Shown in pieces: positions 17,239-26,167 of a stretch of 30,942 nucleotides of DNA. Under the pieces are notes generated by a model that was not told the origin of the DNA, made no database searches, and saw nothing but the letters and a program-made list of their open reading frames with translations. The stretch covers positions 1 through 30,942 of the forward strand of contig JBJOII010000048.1 in the NCBI GenBank assembly GCA_046047235.1. The letters run 5' to 3'. A program made the translations under genes and the position numbers. Each line of letters opens with the position of its first letter. The first letter of the stretch is position 1. Source of the stretch: JBMTVN01 sp046047235 (lineage in GTDB: Bacteria; Verrucomicrobiota; Verrucomicrobiia; Limisphaerales; JAHDYP01).

Positions 17239-18123
17239 ATGCTGCTGCGTTCAATTGCATCACCGACCTTATGGTCACTCTGCTGCATTCTGCACGCAGC
17301 CCCGCAACAGCCCGGCACCACCCCCACACACACCACTTCACAGGAAGCCCCCCTAAACACAGTCCCCGACCTCAAATCTCCTCTCACCCCCGGATCCCCA
17401 CACAAGTTCGGCGAAATCTCCACCCGCTGGATCCCCCCCGGCCGCTTCCTCATGGGCAGCCCCGAATCTGAGCCCAACCGCGATACGGACGAATACCAGC
17501 ACGAAGTCGTAATCACCCACGGCTTCTTCATGGCCGAACTCGAATGCTCCCAGGCCCTCTACGAAAGCGTCACCGGAAAAAATCCCTCCGGCTACAAAGG
17601 CAACAACCACCCGGTCGAAAAGGTCACCTGGAACGACGCCACCGCCTTCTGCAACCTCCTGACCACCCAACATCGCCAACAAGGTGTCCTGCCCCAAGGC
17701 TGGGAATGGCGCCTGCCCACCGAAGCCCAATGGGAGTACGCCTGCCGCGCAGGAACCACCACACCCCGTCCCGGCGAACTCGACACAATCGCCTGGCACC
17801 GAGCCAATCGCGGCGAAGCACACCACCCGTCCGGGGAACTGCAGCCCAACAACTGGGGCCTTTTCGACATGCTCGGTAACGTCTGGGAATGGTGTTCCGA
17901 TTTCTACGACGCCTATCCCACCAACACGGTCATCAACCCCACCGGCCCCAGCTCCGGCCACTACCGCACACTCCGTGGAGCCAGCTGGTACGACGCACCC
18001 GACCGCGCCCGCTCAGCCTACCGCTTCTGGCTACCCCCCGACTTCATGTTCGCCACGCTCGGTATCCGACCCGTCCTGGTTCCCGTCTCCTCATCCAAGC
18101 CGGCCATACACGAGTCCGAGTAA
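17239..18123 (+). CDS. SUMF1/FGE-like secreted protein, copy B
   Basis: A 294-residue paralogue of copy A at 14484, sharing start, signal segment, WIPPGRFLMGSPESEP, TEAQWEYACRAGTTT and the C-terminal half. Upstream DNA also resembles that of copy A (CCCCATCTCAACCC, then GCCTTCC), so the duplication included some leader sequence. The residue aligned with copy A's Cys (SRCRSA) is Ala (DRARSA) here, so neither of the two FGE active-site cysteines remains and oxidase activity is unlikely. It ends 110 bases before the GH172 gene, on the same strand. A ligand-binding or unknown exported role is more likely than sulfatase maturation. Confidence 0.85.
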   Translation: MLLRSIASPTLWSLCCILHAAPQQPGTTPTHTTSQEAPLNTVPDLKSPLTPGSPHKFGEISTRWIPPGRFLMGSPESEPNRDTDEYQHEVVITHGFFMAELECSQALYESVTGKNPSGYKGNNHPVEKVTWNDATAFCNLLTTQHRQQGVLPQGWEWRLPTEAQWEYACRAGTTTPRPGELDTIAWHRANRGEAHHPSGELQPNNWGLFDMLGNVWEWCSDFYDAYPTNTVINPTGPSSGHYRTLRGASWYDAPDRARSAYRFWLPPDFMFATLGIRPVLVPVSSSKPAIHESE

Positions 18124-18233
18124 CTTCCAAAGTAAAGGACCCGATTGGCTCGCCCACCAACGGAAACTCCTTTACCACCACTCACGGTCACACCTGACTT
18201 GCTCACTCAAGCAGACCCGTTATCGTCTCCCCC

Positions 18234-19961
18234 ATGCCCCGCCTCATCACCCTCGGCCTGCTGCTCCTGACAACCGCCCCCTGCATCTCAGCCGAAAGCA
18301 CAAACGCCCCCGTAATCTCGCTTTCATCGCTCCTCAGCGAAATGAGCAACCCCGCCTCACTCGCCCGCTTTCCCTCACCCCCATACCAACAACTCCAAGC
18401 CAGCAGCTATAACCGCAAGTCCGTCTCCCGTGACCAACCCGAACAGGATGCCTCCGGCTGGTTCGCCGACTCCGATGGCGTAAGCTGGATCCGCGAGGAA
18501 CAGCACGATGGCCGCAACGAGTATGTCATCATGGAACACGCCGGCCCCGGCTGCCTCACCCGCATCTGGACACCCTACTTCTACTACGATTTCAACAACC
18601 GCACCGGCCCCAGGATACGCATCTACCTCGACAATTCACCCACACCCGCCATCAACGAAAACTTCATTGAACTCCTGACCCGTAACGCTTGGCCCGAGAC
18701 TTACGGCCCTAGCCCCAAAAGCCAAAACTCCCTCCAACCACCACCCCCGTTCGCCAACTTCACCGCCCGTGCCGGCAACCTCTACCTCCCCATCCCCTTC
18801 GCCCAAAGCTGCAAAATCACCCTCGACAACAAAGCCTTCTATAACATCGTCAATTATCGCGCCTACCCCCGGGAAACCCGCGTAAATTCCTGGACCCCCG
18901 AAGACTACCAGCTGGCACAACAGCAACTCGCCCAAACCGCATCCCACCTCCTCCAACCTCCCAAACCAACCCCAACCAATCCCCCCCTCACCCAACACGG
19001 ACTAATCGCCCCTCATCACCACCTCCAACTCCCACTCCCCCCCGGCCCCGCCGCCATCCAAAACCTCGTCATCCAGCTCGACCCAGAACAAATCCGATCC
19101 CAACCCGAACTGCTCCGCCAAACCATACTCACCGCCAACTTCGATAACGAAACCACCATCTGGACTCCCCTCGGTGACTTCTTCGGCAGCCCCAACACCC
19201 TCAACCCCTTCCATACCCAAACCCGAACGGTCACCGCGCAAGGCACCCTCACCTGCCGATGGATCATGCCCTACGCTAACCAAGCCACAATCACCCTCCA
19301 AAACCTCAGCACCTCCCCCGTCAACGCCACCATCACCGCCCACCCCATGCCCTGGACCTGGGACAACCGCTCCATGCACCTCCACGCCAACTGGCGCAAC
19401 GACCACATCCAACCCGGCAACCAGTTCGTCGATTGGAACTTCATCGATGTCCACGGACAAGGCGTGCTCGTCGGCGACCAATGGACCGTCCTCAACCTCA
19501 CCCAAGGCTGGTGGGGCGAAGGCGATGAAAAAATCTACGTCGACGAAGCCTACGACCAACGTAAATTCCCCGACCACTTCGGCACGGGCACCGAGGACTA
19601 CTACGGCTGGGCCGGCGGCGTAAACCCCACCCGCCAAGACCAGTTCAACCACCCCTACCTCGCCAATATCCTCGTCGGATCCACCCCCCACAACAGTACC
19701 CTCGGCTTCAATGTCTGCACCCGCCACCGGGCGCTTGACGCCATCCCCTTCAACTCCCGCCTCCGCTTCGATATGGAGGCCTCACCCGGCGTCGACCAGC
19801 GCAACCCTTGGAACCTCCTCGGCTACTCCGCCGTTACGTACTACTACGCCCGTCCCCAATCCCAAAACAACCGCCCGCCAAATCCTCAAGCCGCAACCAA
19901 CCCCATCATGTCCCTCAAACAACTCCAACAACAGTCCGCCCAGCTCCAATCCACAAACTAA
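18234..19961 (+). CDS. GH172 (DUF2961) secreted glycoside hydrolase
   Basis: A 575-residue protein with a signal peptide (LITLGLLLLTTAPCISA). The DUF2961 core starts with SGWFADSDGVSWIREE, EHAGPGCLTRIWTPYF and YLDNSPTP, and continues to QGWWGEGDEKIYVDEA and HFGTGTEDYYGWAGG. E429 (GEGD) and E454 (TEDYY) are likely catalytic glutamates. GH172 members characterised so far act on fructofuranosyl or arabinofuranosyl bonds; the substrate here cannot be told. The ATG at 18234 begins the signal peptide. It follows copy B on the same strand by 110 bases and its stop codon overlaps by 2 bases the stop codon of the DUF1501 gene on the other strand. Confidence 0.85.
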   Translation: MPRLITLGLLLLTTAPCISAESTNAPVISLSSLLSEMSNPASLARFPSPPYQQLQASSYNRKSVSRDQPEQDASGWFADSDGVSWIREEQHDGRNEYVIMEHAGPGCLTRIWTPYFYYDFNNRTGPRIRIYLDNSPTPAINENFIELLTRNAWPETYGPSPKSQNSLQPPPPFANFTARAGNLYLPIPFAQSCKITLDNKAFYNIVNYRAYPRETRVNSWTPEDYQLAQQQLAQTASHLLQPPKPTPTNPPLTQHGLIAPHHHLQLPLPPGPAAIQNLVIQLDPEQIRSQPELLRQTILTANFDNETTIWTPLGDFFGSPNTLNPFHTQTRTVTAQGTLTCRWIMPYANQATITLQNLSTSPVNATITAHPMPWTWDNRSMHLHANWRNDHIQPGNQFVDWNFIDVHGQGVLVGDQWTVLNLTQGWWGEGDEKIYVDEAYDQRKFPDHFGTGTEDYYGWAGGVNPTRQDQFNHPYLANILVGSTPHNSTLGFNVCTRHRALDAIPFNSRLRFDMEASPGVDQRNPWNLLGYSAVTYYYARPQSQNNRPPNPQAATNPIMSLKQLQQQSAQLQSTN

Positions 19962-21409
19962 GCCAACAACTCCCTCACCACCTTCCCCCTCACATCCGTC
20001 AGCCGGAAATCCCGACCCGCATACCGAAAGGTAAATCGCTCATGATCAAACCCCAGTAAATGCAGCATCGTCGCATGCAAATCATGCACATGAACCGGAT
20101 TCTCCACCGCCCTGAACCCAAACTCATCCGTGGCCCCATGCGCATACCCTCCCTTCACACCACCCCCGGCCAGAACCATCGAAAAACCATACGGATTGTG
20201 ATCGCGCCCACCACCCGGCTTCCCCTTCACCAGCTCGGCCACCGGCGTCCGGCCAAACTCCCCGCCAATCACCACCAGCGTGTCCTCGAACATCCCCCGC
20301 TGCTTCAAATCATCCAGCAACGCTCCAATCGGACGATCAATCTCCCCCGCCAACTTCCTGTGCGCCCCCTCCAACCCCTCGTGACTGTCCCACGGCTGAC
20401 CCGCACCATGCCACAACTGCACATACCGCACACCCCGCTCCAATAACCGCCGCGCAATCAATGTCTGCCTCCCGTGCGTCGTATCCCCATACGCTTCCCG
20501 AATCGCCTCAGACTCACCCCCAATGTCAAACGCCTCCGCCGCCTCCATCTGCATCCGAAACGCCAGCTCAAACGACTGTATCCGCGCCTCCAAATGCCCG
20601 TCACCCTCACGCGATGACTGATGATCCCGATTCAGCTTCTGCAATAACTCCAGCTGCCGACGCTGCAACGCCACCGGAGCATGCGGACTCCGTATGTGCT
20701 CGATCAAATCCTCCACCCGACGATGCTGACTGTCGATATACGTCCCCTGATACACACCCGGTAAAAACCCCGACTGCCAATTGTCCGTCCCCTTGATCGG
20801 ATATCCCCCGGGACACATCGCAATAAACCCTGGCAGATTCTGGTTCTCACTCCCCAAACCATAAGTGACCCACGCCCCCACACTCGGCCTGCTCATCACC
20901 TGCTCACCACAATTCATCAACATCAAAGACGGTTCATGATTCGGCAAGTTCGCCTGCATCGACCGAACCACACACAGATCGTCCGCGTGCCGCGCCAGAC
21001 GCTCAAACAAATCGCTGATCTCCAAACCACTCTGCCCCCTGGGCCGAAACTCAAACGGCGTCGCAAACGCCGCACCCGTCTTGCGCTCAGTCCGCAGATT
21101 CTCCAACGGCAACGGACGACCATCCCAACGCACCAACTCCGGCTTCGGATCAAAGGTGTCAATGTGCGACGGCCCCCCGTTCAGAAAAAAATGAACCACC
21201 CGACGCGCCTTCGCCGGCAATGGCGGACGCCGCGCAGCCATCGGATGCGCCGGATCCACGGATACCGGCGCAACCCCCTCTGCCGCTCCCCCAAGCAACT
21301 GCATCAACCCCAGGGTCCCCATCCCCATGCCGCAACGCCGCAGGAAATCCCGACGCGACCCCGCCAGCAATTCGCCCCTATGTTCAAATGGCCACAGCTC
21401 AGTCGACAT
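19958..21409 (-). CDS. DUF1501 (sulfatase-like) protein with Tat-type signal
   Basis: A protein of 483 residues with a twin-arginine motif SRRDFLRR near the start and a hydrophobic segment, so export in folded form is likely. The family landmarks are VVHFFLNGGPSHIDTFDPKPEL, VRSMQANLPNHEPSLM, DDTLVVIGGEFGRTP (here EDTLVVIGGEFGRTP), GGRDHNPYGFSMVLAGGGVKGG and VHDLHATMLHLLG. DUF1501 is related to alkaline-phosphatase-superfamily sulfatases but activity is unproven. It is nearly always paired with PSD1 cytochromes in planctomycetes and verrucomicrobia. Its ATG at 21409 overlaps the PSD1 stop by 11 bases, so translation is probably coupled. Confidence 0.93.
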   Translation of the reverse strand: MSTELWPFEHRGELLAGSRRDFLRRCGMGMGTLGLMQLLGGAAEGVAPVSVDPAHPMAARRPPLPAKARRVVHFFLNGGPSHIDTFDPKPELVRWDGRPLPLENLRTERKTGAAFATPFEFRPRGQSGLEISDLFERLARHADDLCVVRSMQANLPNHEPSLMLMNCGEQVMSRPSVGAWVTYGLGSENQNLPGFIAMCPGGYPIKGTDNWQSGFLPGVYQGTYIDSQHRRVEDLIEHIRSPHAPVALQRRQLELLQKLNRDHQSSREGDGHLEARIQSFELAFRMQMEAAEAFDIGGESEAIREAYGDTTHGRQTLIARRLLERGVRYVQLWHGAGQPWDSHEGLEGAHRKLAGEIDRPIGALLDDLKQRGMFEDTLVVIGGEFGRTPVAELVKGKPGGGRDHNPYGFSMVLAGGGVKGGYAHGATDEFGFRAVENPVHVHDLHATMLHLLGFDHERFTFRYAGRDFRLTDVRGKVVRELLA

Positions 21410-24400
21410 ACACAAACTCGTTCGAAAGTAAAATCACCTGCGCCAACGCCTCCCATACCCCCAAGGGCCGCATTGTCTCTTCCGGCCCACCAAATGCCTC
21501 CCGTGCATTCCACTCCTTCCCCGCCCCCAGCTCCTCCTCCTCACGAATCACCGGAGCCCACAGAAAATCGTCATGACTAAGCGTCCCCCGATAGTCCACC
21601 ACGAAATCCAACCACTCACCCGCCCGCAACTCCACCTCTTCAATCCATGTCTCCACCTCGCCATGATGCACCTCCACCCATTGCCCCACCACCCCACCCC
21701 CGCTGTAAATAACCGTCCCCCTCACACCATCTCCCTCCACAGCAGCATGCCGGATCCTTCCCCTAACGCTCACCACAACATCGCTCGGCGCTACCCACCG
21801 CCTCACCACCACCCGATCCAACCCCTCCCCCGGATGCCCACCCTCCGCCGTAAGCCGTAACCACCCAAGCCTGGAGTCGGGCCAAACCCCACCACCCTGC
21901 CAAGCCTCACCCGTAAAATGCGGAAACTCCACAAACCCCGCCAACTCACCCTTCTCCGGATCAAACACCCCATACCCGTAACTCCATGTAGAAGGCTCCC
22001 CGGCTTCGGTTTCCAGGTCCAACTCTCCCTCCAACTCCGCAACAAAACTGCAAGCCCACCCCAACTCAGCCTCCGAAGGCTCCCGCTGAAACGCATCCCG
22101 ATACAACCAACGAACACGATCCTCCGAGCTCCCCTCCCCCAGCCTCTCCACCCATGACCTCGCACGCTCCGCCATGAACGGACTGTTGAGCAAATACAAC
22201 GCCTGCTGCGGAACGGTCGTCTCGTGCCGCTGCGGAATGTGCAGATCCGGATTCGCAAAATCAAACACCCGAAACACCCCCGGCAAAACCGTGCGGTCCA
22301 CCAAGCCATACACCGACCGCGTCCGGGGATAGGGCGACCTAAACAAATCCATCCCCCTGCCCCCTCCCCGCAAATCCAACTCGCCAGTCACCGCAAGTAA
22401 CGAATCCCGCATCGCCTCAAAATCCAACCGCCCCCGACTAAAATGACTCAACCACCGATTACCGGGATCCACGTCCAACACCCCCTCCGAAACCTCGCTC
22501 CCCAGCCGATACACCGACGACGTCATGATCAACCGATGCAACGCCTTCAGCGACCACCCATGATCCATAAACCAGCACGCCAGATAATCCAGCAGCTCGG
22601 GATGACTCGGCGGCTCAGAACGCACCCCAAAATCACTCGGGCTCGCCACCAAACCCCGACCAAAATGATGCATCCATACCCGGTTCACCATCACCCGCGC
22701 AGTCAATGGATTTCCCCGATCCACAATCGCTCGCGCCAACTCCAACCGCCCGCTCCCACGCTCAAAAGGCTTCCGCCCCTCCCCCGCCAATACCCCAAGA
22801 AACTGCCGCGGCACCTCCTTTCCTCGATTCCCCGGATTGCCCCTCCGAAATACCCGCGGCTCCCGCGGTTCAACTAAATCCTCCAAAATCCCCGCATACG
22901 GTTGCGCCCCCTCCGCATCCAAATGCCACGCCCCAATCTCCTTCAATAGCTTCCCCAACTTTACCCGCGTCGATTCCTCAAAATAAAATTGTGTGTCCGC
23001 CAAAGATCCCTCCGGAGGAAATACCGGCGAATCCGAACCATACAACACGGCCGCCAACTCCCCCTCCGCCGCCACCGCACCAAAACCATCCCCGCCCACC
23101 CCCACAATCACCGCCTCGAACAACTCGCCATACCGCCGCGCAACCTCCTCCATCGTCCTCACCGGAGCCCGGTCAAAGACCTCGCGCACCATCGGATTCA
23201 AAGTCGCCCCGGATCCAGCCTTCAACGCATCCCAAACCACCGGAGCCACCGCCTCAAATACCCCGGCATCAATGGAAGCAAATGCATGCCACGGCGCAAA
23301 CACCGGATCAAAGGACTTCCCGGCCTCCCGCAGATAAGCCTGCCAACGCCGAACAAAGATCGGGTTCAACGCATCCGCATCCAGTATCTCGTAAAACTCC
23401 TCCCCCGGTAACTCCGCCACACTCAGCTGCGCAACGAGATAATCCGTCGTCCTCCCGCGAATCCGCCCCGCCACCACCTCCCGCGCCTCCCGCAACGCAA
23501 CATCAAATGCCTCCTGCCGCTCCTTCAACCCCCGCTCAAATTCCCTCACCACCTCCCCATCCCCTCCCCCACCACCCACCGGAACCAACCGCTCCGTCGA
23601 TGAATCAAATACGCCATACAAGGAATAATAGTCCTCCGTCGGAATCGGATCGAACTTGTGGTCGTGACACCGCGCACACGCCACGGTCAACCCCAGCATC
23701 CCCCGCGTCACCACATCAATCCGGTCATCAATAATGTCATGCGACACTCCCAGAAATCGCCGGCCCAACGTCAGAAACCCCATCGCCGCCAAATCCCGCC
23801 CCTTACCCACAACCTGATCCGCCGCAACCTGTAACTCCAAAAAGCGGTCATACGGCATGTCCTCGTTCAAGGCCCGAATCACCCAGTCCCGATACACATG
23901 CGAATGCACATACCGCGACTCCTCCCGGTCGTCATACACATACCCCTTCGTGTCCGCATACCTCGCCACATCCAACCAGTGCCTACCCCACCTCTCCCCA
24001 TAACGCGGCGACGCCAGCAACCGGTCCACCACCCGCTCAAATGCATCCTCCGACCCGTCCTCGTCAAACGCCCGCACTTCCTCTGCCGTCGGCGGCAACC
24101 CATGCAAATCAAACGTGGCCCGCCGTATCCAGGTCCGCCGATCCGCCTCCCCCACAGGCTCCAAACCTCGCGCCTCCAACTCAGCCAACACAAACCGGTC
24201 CACCGGCGTGCGCACCCAATCCCCACCCCTCACCTCCGGCGGCTCACGCCGCTCAGGCCGCCGAAAAGCCCAGTGCTCCTCCCCGGAATCCGCACCGGCA
24301 TCCCCCCTCACTACTCCATCCCGCGGATCCGGCGCACCCATCCGGATCCATGCCTCAACCACCGCAACCTCGCCCTCCCCCAACTTCCCCTTCGGCGGCA

Positions 24401-24695
24401 TCTGCAAACCCTCATCCGCATAACCAATCGCCCTCATCAACGACCCCAACTCCGGACTCCCCGGCACCACCCCAGGCTCCCCCGATGCACCTCCCCGCAA
24501 AACCCCCTCCCTCGTATCCAACCAGAAACCCCCCTTCACCCGTGAACTCTCCGCACTGTGGCAAGCATAACAGTGCTCAATGAATAACGGGCGAATCCGA
24601 TTCTCAAAAAACTCCACACCCTCCTCAGATAACTCCACACCCCAGGCCGCATACCCGGAACAAGCCAGCCATAAGCCCACGACCAAACGGAACAT
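21399..24695 (-). CDS. PSD1 and planctomycete-type cytochrome c protein (DUF1549/DUF1553)
   Basis: About 1098 residues. After a signal peptide (MFRLVVGLWLACSGYAA) comes a c-type haem site CYACH at residues 42-46, then the PSCyt1 segment with KGGFWLDTREGVLRGG. The DUF1549 block contains RRATFDLHGLPPT, SPRYGERWGRHWLDVARYADTKGY and a second CARCHDHKFDPIP haem-like site. DUF1553 follows near NPLTARVMVNRVWMHHFGRGLV and ends with IMTSSVYRL. Such proteins are exported, probably haem-binding, and linked with DUF1501 in planctomycete-type systems; function is unknown. I set the start at the ATG at 24695 because it begins the signal peptide; a start at 24770 would add 25 non-conserved residues. Its stop overlaps the DUF1501 start. 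Confidence 0.92.
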   Translation of the reverse strand: MFRLVVGLWLACSGYAAWGVELSEEGVEFFENRIRPLFIEHCYACHSAESSRVKGGFWLDTREGVLRGGASGEPGVVPGSPELGSLMRAIGYADEGLQMPPKGKLGEGEVAVVEAWIRMGAPDPRDGVVRGDAGADSGEEHWAFRRPERREPPEVRGGDWVRTPVDRFVLAELEARGLEPVGEADRRTWIRRATFDLHGLPPTAEEVRAFDEDGSEDAFERVVDRLLASPRYGERWGRHWLDVARYADTKGYVYDDREESRYVHSHVYRDWVIRALNEDMPYDRFLELQVAADQVVGKGRDLAAMGFLTLGRRFLGVSHDIIDDRIDVVTRGMLGLTVACARCHDHKFDPIPTEDYYSLYGVFDSSTERLVPVGGGGGDGEVVREFERGLKERQEAFDVALREAREVVAGRIRGRTTDYLVAQLSVAELPGEEFYEILDADALNPIFVRRWQAYLREAGKSFDPVFAPWHAFASIDAGVFEAVAPVVWDALKAGSGATLNPMVREVFDRAPVRTMEEVARRYGELFEAVIVGVGGDGFGAVAAEGELAAVLYGSDSPVFPPEGSLADTQFYFEESTRVKLGKLLKEIGAWHLDAEGAQPYAGILEDLVEPREPRVFRRGNPGNRGKEVPRQFLGVLAGEGRKPFERGSGRLELARAIVDRGNPLTARVMVNRVWMHHFGRGLVASPSDFGVRSEPPSHPELLDYLACWFMDHGWSLKALHRLIMTSSVYRLGSEVSEGVLDVDPGNRWLSHFSRGRLDFEAMRDSLLAVTGELDLRGGGRGMDLFRSPYPRTRSVYGLVDRTVLPGVFRVFDFANPDLHIPQRHETTVPQQALYLLNSPFMAERARSWVERLGEGSSEDRVRWLYRDAFQREPSEAELGWACSFVAELEGELDLETEAGEPSTWSYGYGVFDPEKGELAGFVEFPHFTGEAWQGGGVWPDSRLGWLRLTAEGGHPGEGLDRVVVRRWVAPSDVVVSVRGRIRHAAVEGDGVRGTVIYSGGGVVGQWVEVHHGEVETWIEEVELRAGEWLDFVVDYRGTLSHDDFLWAPVIREEEELGAGKEWNAREAFGGPEETMRPLGVWEALAQVILLSNEFVYVD

Positions 24696-24845
24696 CCAAA
24701 CCCCGGACCCGGGCCCGACCGCGCGAACGCAGCCTAAACCACTCCCCTCATGGAACCGTCCGGTGATCACAGTCGCAGAATCTATGGAACCCTCGCCCCG
24801 ATTCCAAGCGGAGGTTTCAACCCACGACCACCCACCGGCAGACCA

Positions 24846-25634
24846 CTACTCCACCTGCTCCACCGGTAATGGAGGCAACTCCCGCCAAACCGGCGTCACC
24901 GCCCATAAGTTCACCGGAGTCACCGACTCACCATGACGCAAGCTGCGCACACTGCAGTCAACAAACGCAAAATTCGACCGGCCCGACCGCGCCCCCACAC
25001 GACCACCATGCCGACCGTGCTCCACCTCCTGCAAATCGTTCCCGCTCTGACCCTGCAGGAAATCCATATAGGCCTGCGGCGACTCCGTCTTCTTCTCTCC
25101 AAAAGCCACGGTTTGCGAAGGATAGGACACATGCGACAGGTTCATCGAATGCGACCAATCAAAAACCAGCGGTGTCTTCAGCAAGATCTCCTTGAACCGC
25201 GCAAAATCCTCCTCCGACAAACTCTGCTCAAAGGAATCGTTCCACCCGTTGATCAAGTAGCTGCGGTGCGAACCATCCACGTCATACGGCGGCAGCCCCC
25301 CGGCAGGAGCAGCCAAAGCCTCAGGCCACTTCGCCGCAGTAGGCCGACGCCGGTCAGACGGACACTTCAACAATTCCACGTCCTGATAATACGAATACAA
25401 GGGCAGGGTCCAATAGGGCACCCCCGTCCGCGGAGGACATAACTCCCCGAAATCATCCGCATACATCCTTAAAGCCATCCCCACCTGCCGAAGGTTGGAT
25501 ACGCAACGAATACTCCGCCCCTTCTCCTTCGCCGCCGACAACGACGGCAACAGCAACCCCGCCAGGATCGCAATAATCGCAATCACCACCAGCAACTCGA
25601 TCAGGCTGAACGCTGACCGCCACCTTCGCATCAT
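24846..25634 (-). CDS. prepilin-like protein with H-X9-DG-type domain
   Basis: The N-terminus is RSAFSLIELLVVIAIIAILAGLLLPSLSAAKEKGRS with the type IV pilin-like F(S/T)LIE motif, Glu at position +5 and a hydrophobic helix, preceded by positive residues. The cleavage would fall before Phe9, with Ala rather than the usual Gly at -1. The body has CVSNLRQVGMALRMYADD, LLKCPSDRR and a C-terminal NFAFVDCSVRSL segment. This matches planctomycete and verrucomicrobial prepilin-like proteins of type II secretion character, role unknown. The ATG at 25634 is chosen; a GTG at 25649 with AAAGG just upstream is the alternative. It lies 150 bases upstream of the PSD1 gene, so an operon is plausible. Confidence 0.85.
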   Translation of the reverse strand: MMRRWRSAFSLIELLVVIAIIAILAGLLLPSLSAAKEKGRSIRCVSNLRQVGMALRMYADDFGELCPPRTGVPYWTLPLYSYYQDVELLKCPSDRRRPTAAKWPEALAAPAGGLPPYDVDGSHRSYLINGWNDSFEQSLSEEDFARFKEILLKTPLVFDWSHSMNLSHVSYPSQTVAFGEKKTESPQAYMDFLQGQSGNDLQEVEHGRHGGRVGARSGRSNFAFVDCSVRSLRHGESVTPVNLWAVTPVWRELPPLPVEQVE

Positions 25635-25699
25635 GGTCCGCTCTATCACGTCATCGCCTTTCCCGCTTCTCCTGATAACCCCTGGAGTGTGCCTGAGAG

Positions 25700-25915
25700 T
25701 CAACGCCCCACCCAGATCACGCCGAAAGCCCACAACAAACCCAACACCAGCACCACCGCACCGGAAACCTGATGAAAAAGGTGAACCCGATCGCCCCACA
25801 AAACCAGCGACCGCGCAACCATGAGCCGGTAGATAATGAATTCACTTCTCAGCGTTGCGCTCACCACGACAAACAAACCCGCAACCGCCATCAGGACGCC
25901 GTATATAACATGCAT
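25700..25915 (-). CDS. small two-helix membrane protein, unrecognised
   Basis: A 71-residue ORF that starts with ATG at 25915. Two hydrophobic stretches (IYGVLMAVAGLFVVVSA and AVVLVLGLLWAFGVIWV) flank a basic loop with RSEFIIYRLMVARSLVLWGDRVHLFHQ. I do not recognise a named family. It lies 66 bases upstream of the prepilin-like gene on the same strand and has no obvious strong Shine-Dalgarno sequence. The hydrophobic-basic-hydrophobic pattern is unlike the repeat peptides elsewhere, so I think it is real. Confidence 0.5.
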   Translation of the reverse strand: MHVIYGVLMAVAGLFVVVSATLRSEFIIYRLMVARSLVLWGDRVHLFHQVSGAVVLVLGLLWAFGVIWVGR

Positions 25916-26167
25916 AATCTTCTACCGTGTAACTCTGCGAGATTGATGTCGCCCGTTCTCATGACAATGACACAAAAGCTGGCAAGACTGTTTCACCCAT
26001 ATAGCCACCATACCGCCACCCCCCCCAGCCCTTCCCGCCCGCTGCTTCAGAGTTTCGGTATTTCAGAACAATCAGCGCCGCAATGCGGCGCCACTGGATT
26101 TGCGCACAGCGCAAATCCACACGAGGTTGATGTCGCCAGCTTTCTAGTACACTCTGGCCCCATCATC
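25916..26167. promoter_or_regulatory. intergenic region with direct repeat and twin hairpins
   Basis: A divergent region between the small membrane gene (-) and the secreted gene at 26168 (+). GAGRTTGATGTCGCC occurs at 25939-25953 and 26123-26137 in the same orientation, one mismatch apart, and flanks the twin hairpins at 26075-26119. The second copy lies 30 bases before the ATG at 26168. Confidence 0.45.
26075..26119. repeat. two adjacent perfect hairpins
   Basis: GCGCCGC-AAT-GCGGCGC (26075-26091) is followed 3 bases later by TGGATTTGCGC-ACA-GCGCAAATCCA (26095-26119). The stems are 7 and 11 bp, both perfect, each with a 3-base loop. They lie about 50 bases before the start codon at 26168. 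Confidence 0.85.

Noticed and set aside
14484..18123. Sulfatase-activating system
   Set aside because: Neither SUMF1 copy has the cysteine pair, and no classical sulfatase is in the window; DUF1501 is only distantly sulfatase-like.
18636..19727. Gly/Val-rich - strand ORFs inside the GH172 gene
   Set aside because: They are the complement of a C-rich coding strand; such Gly/Glu/Val-rich shadows occur under nearly every + gene here.
25772..26167. Upstream extension of the 542-residue secreted gene
   Set aside because: It crosses the small membrane gene's upstream region and the twin hairpins, and the ATG at 26168 begins a clear signal peptide.
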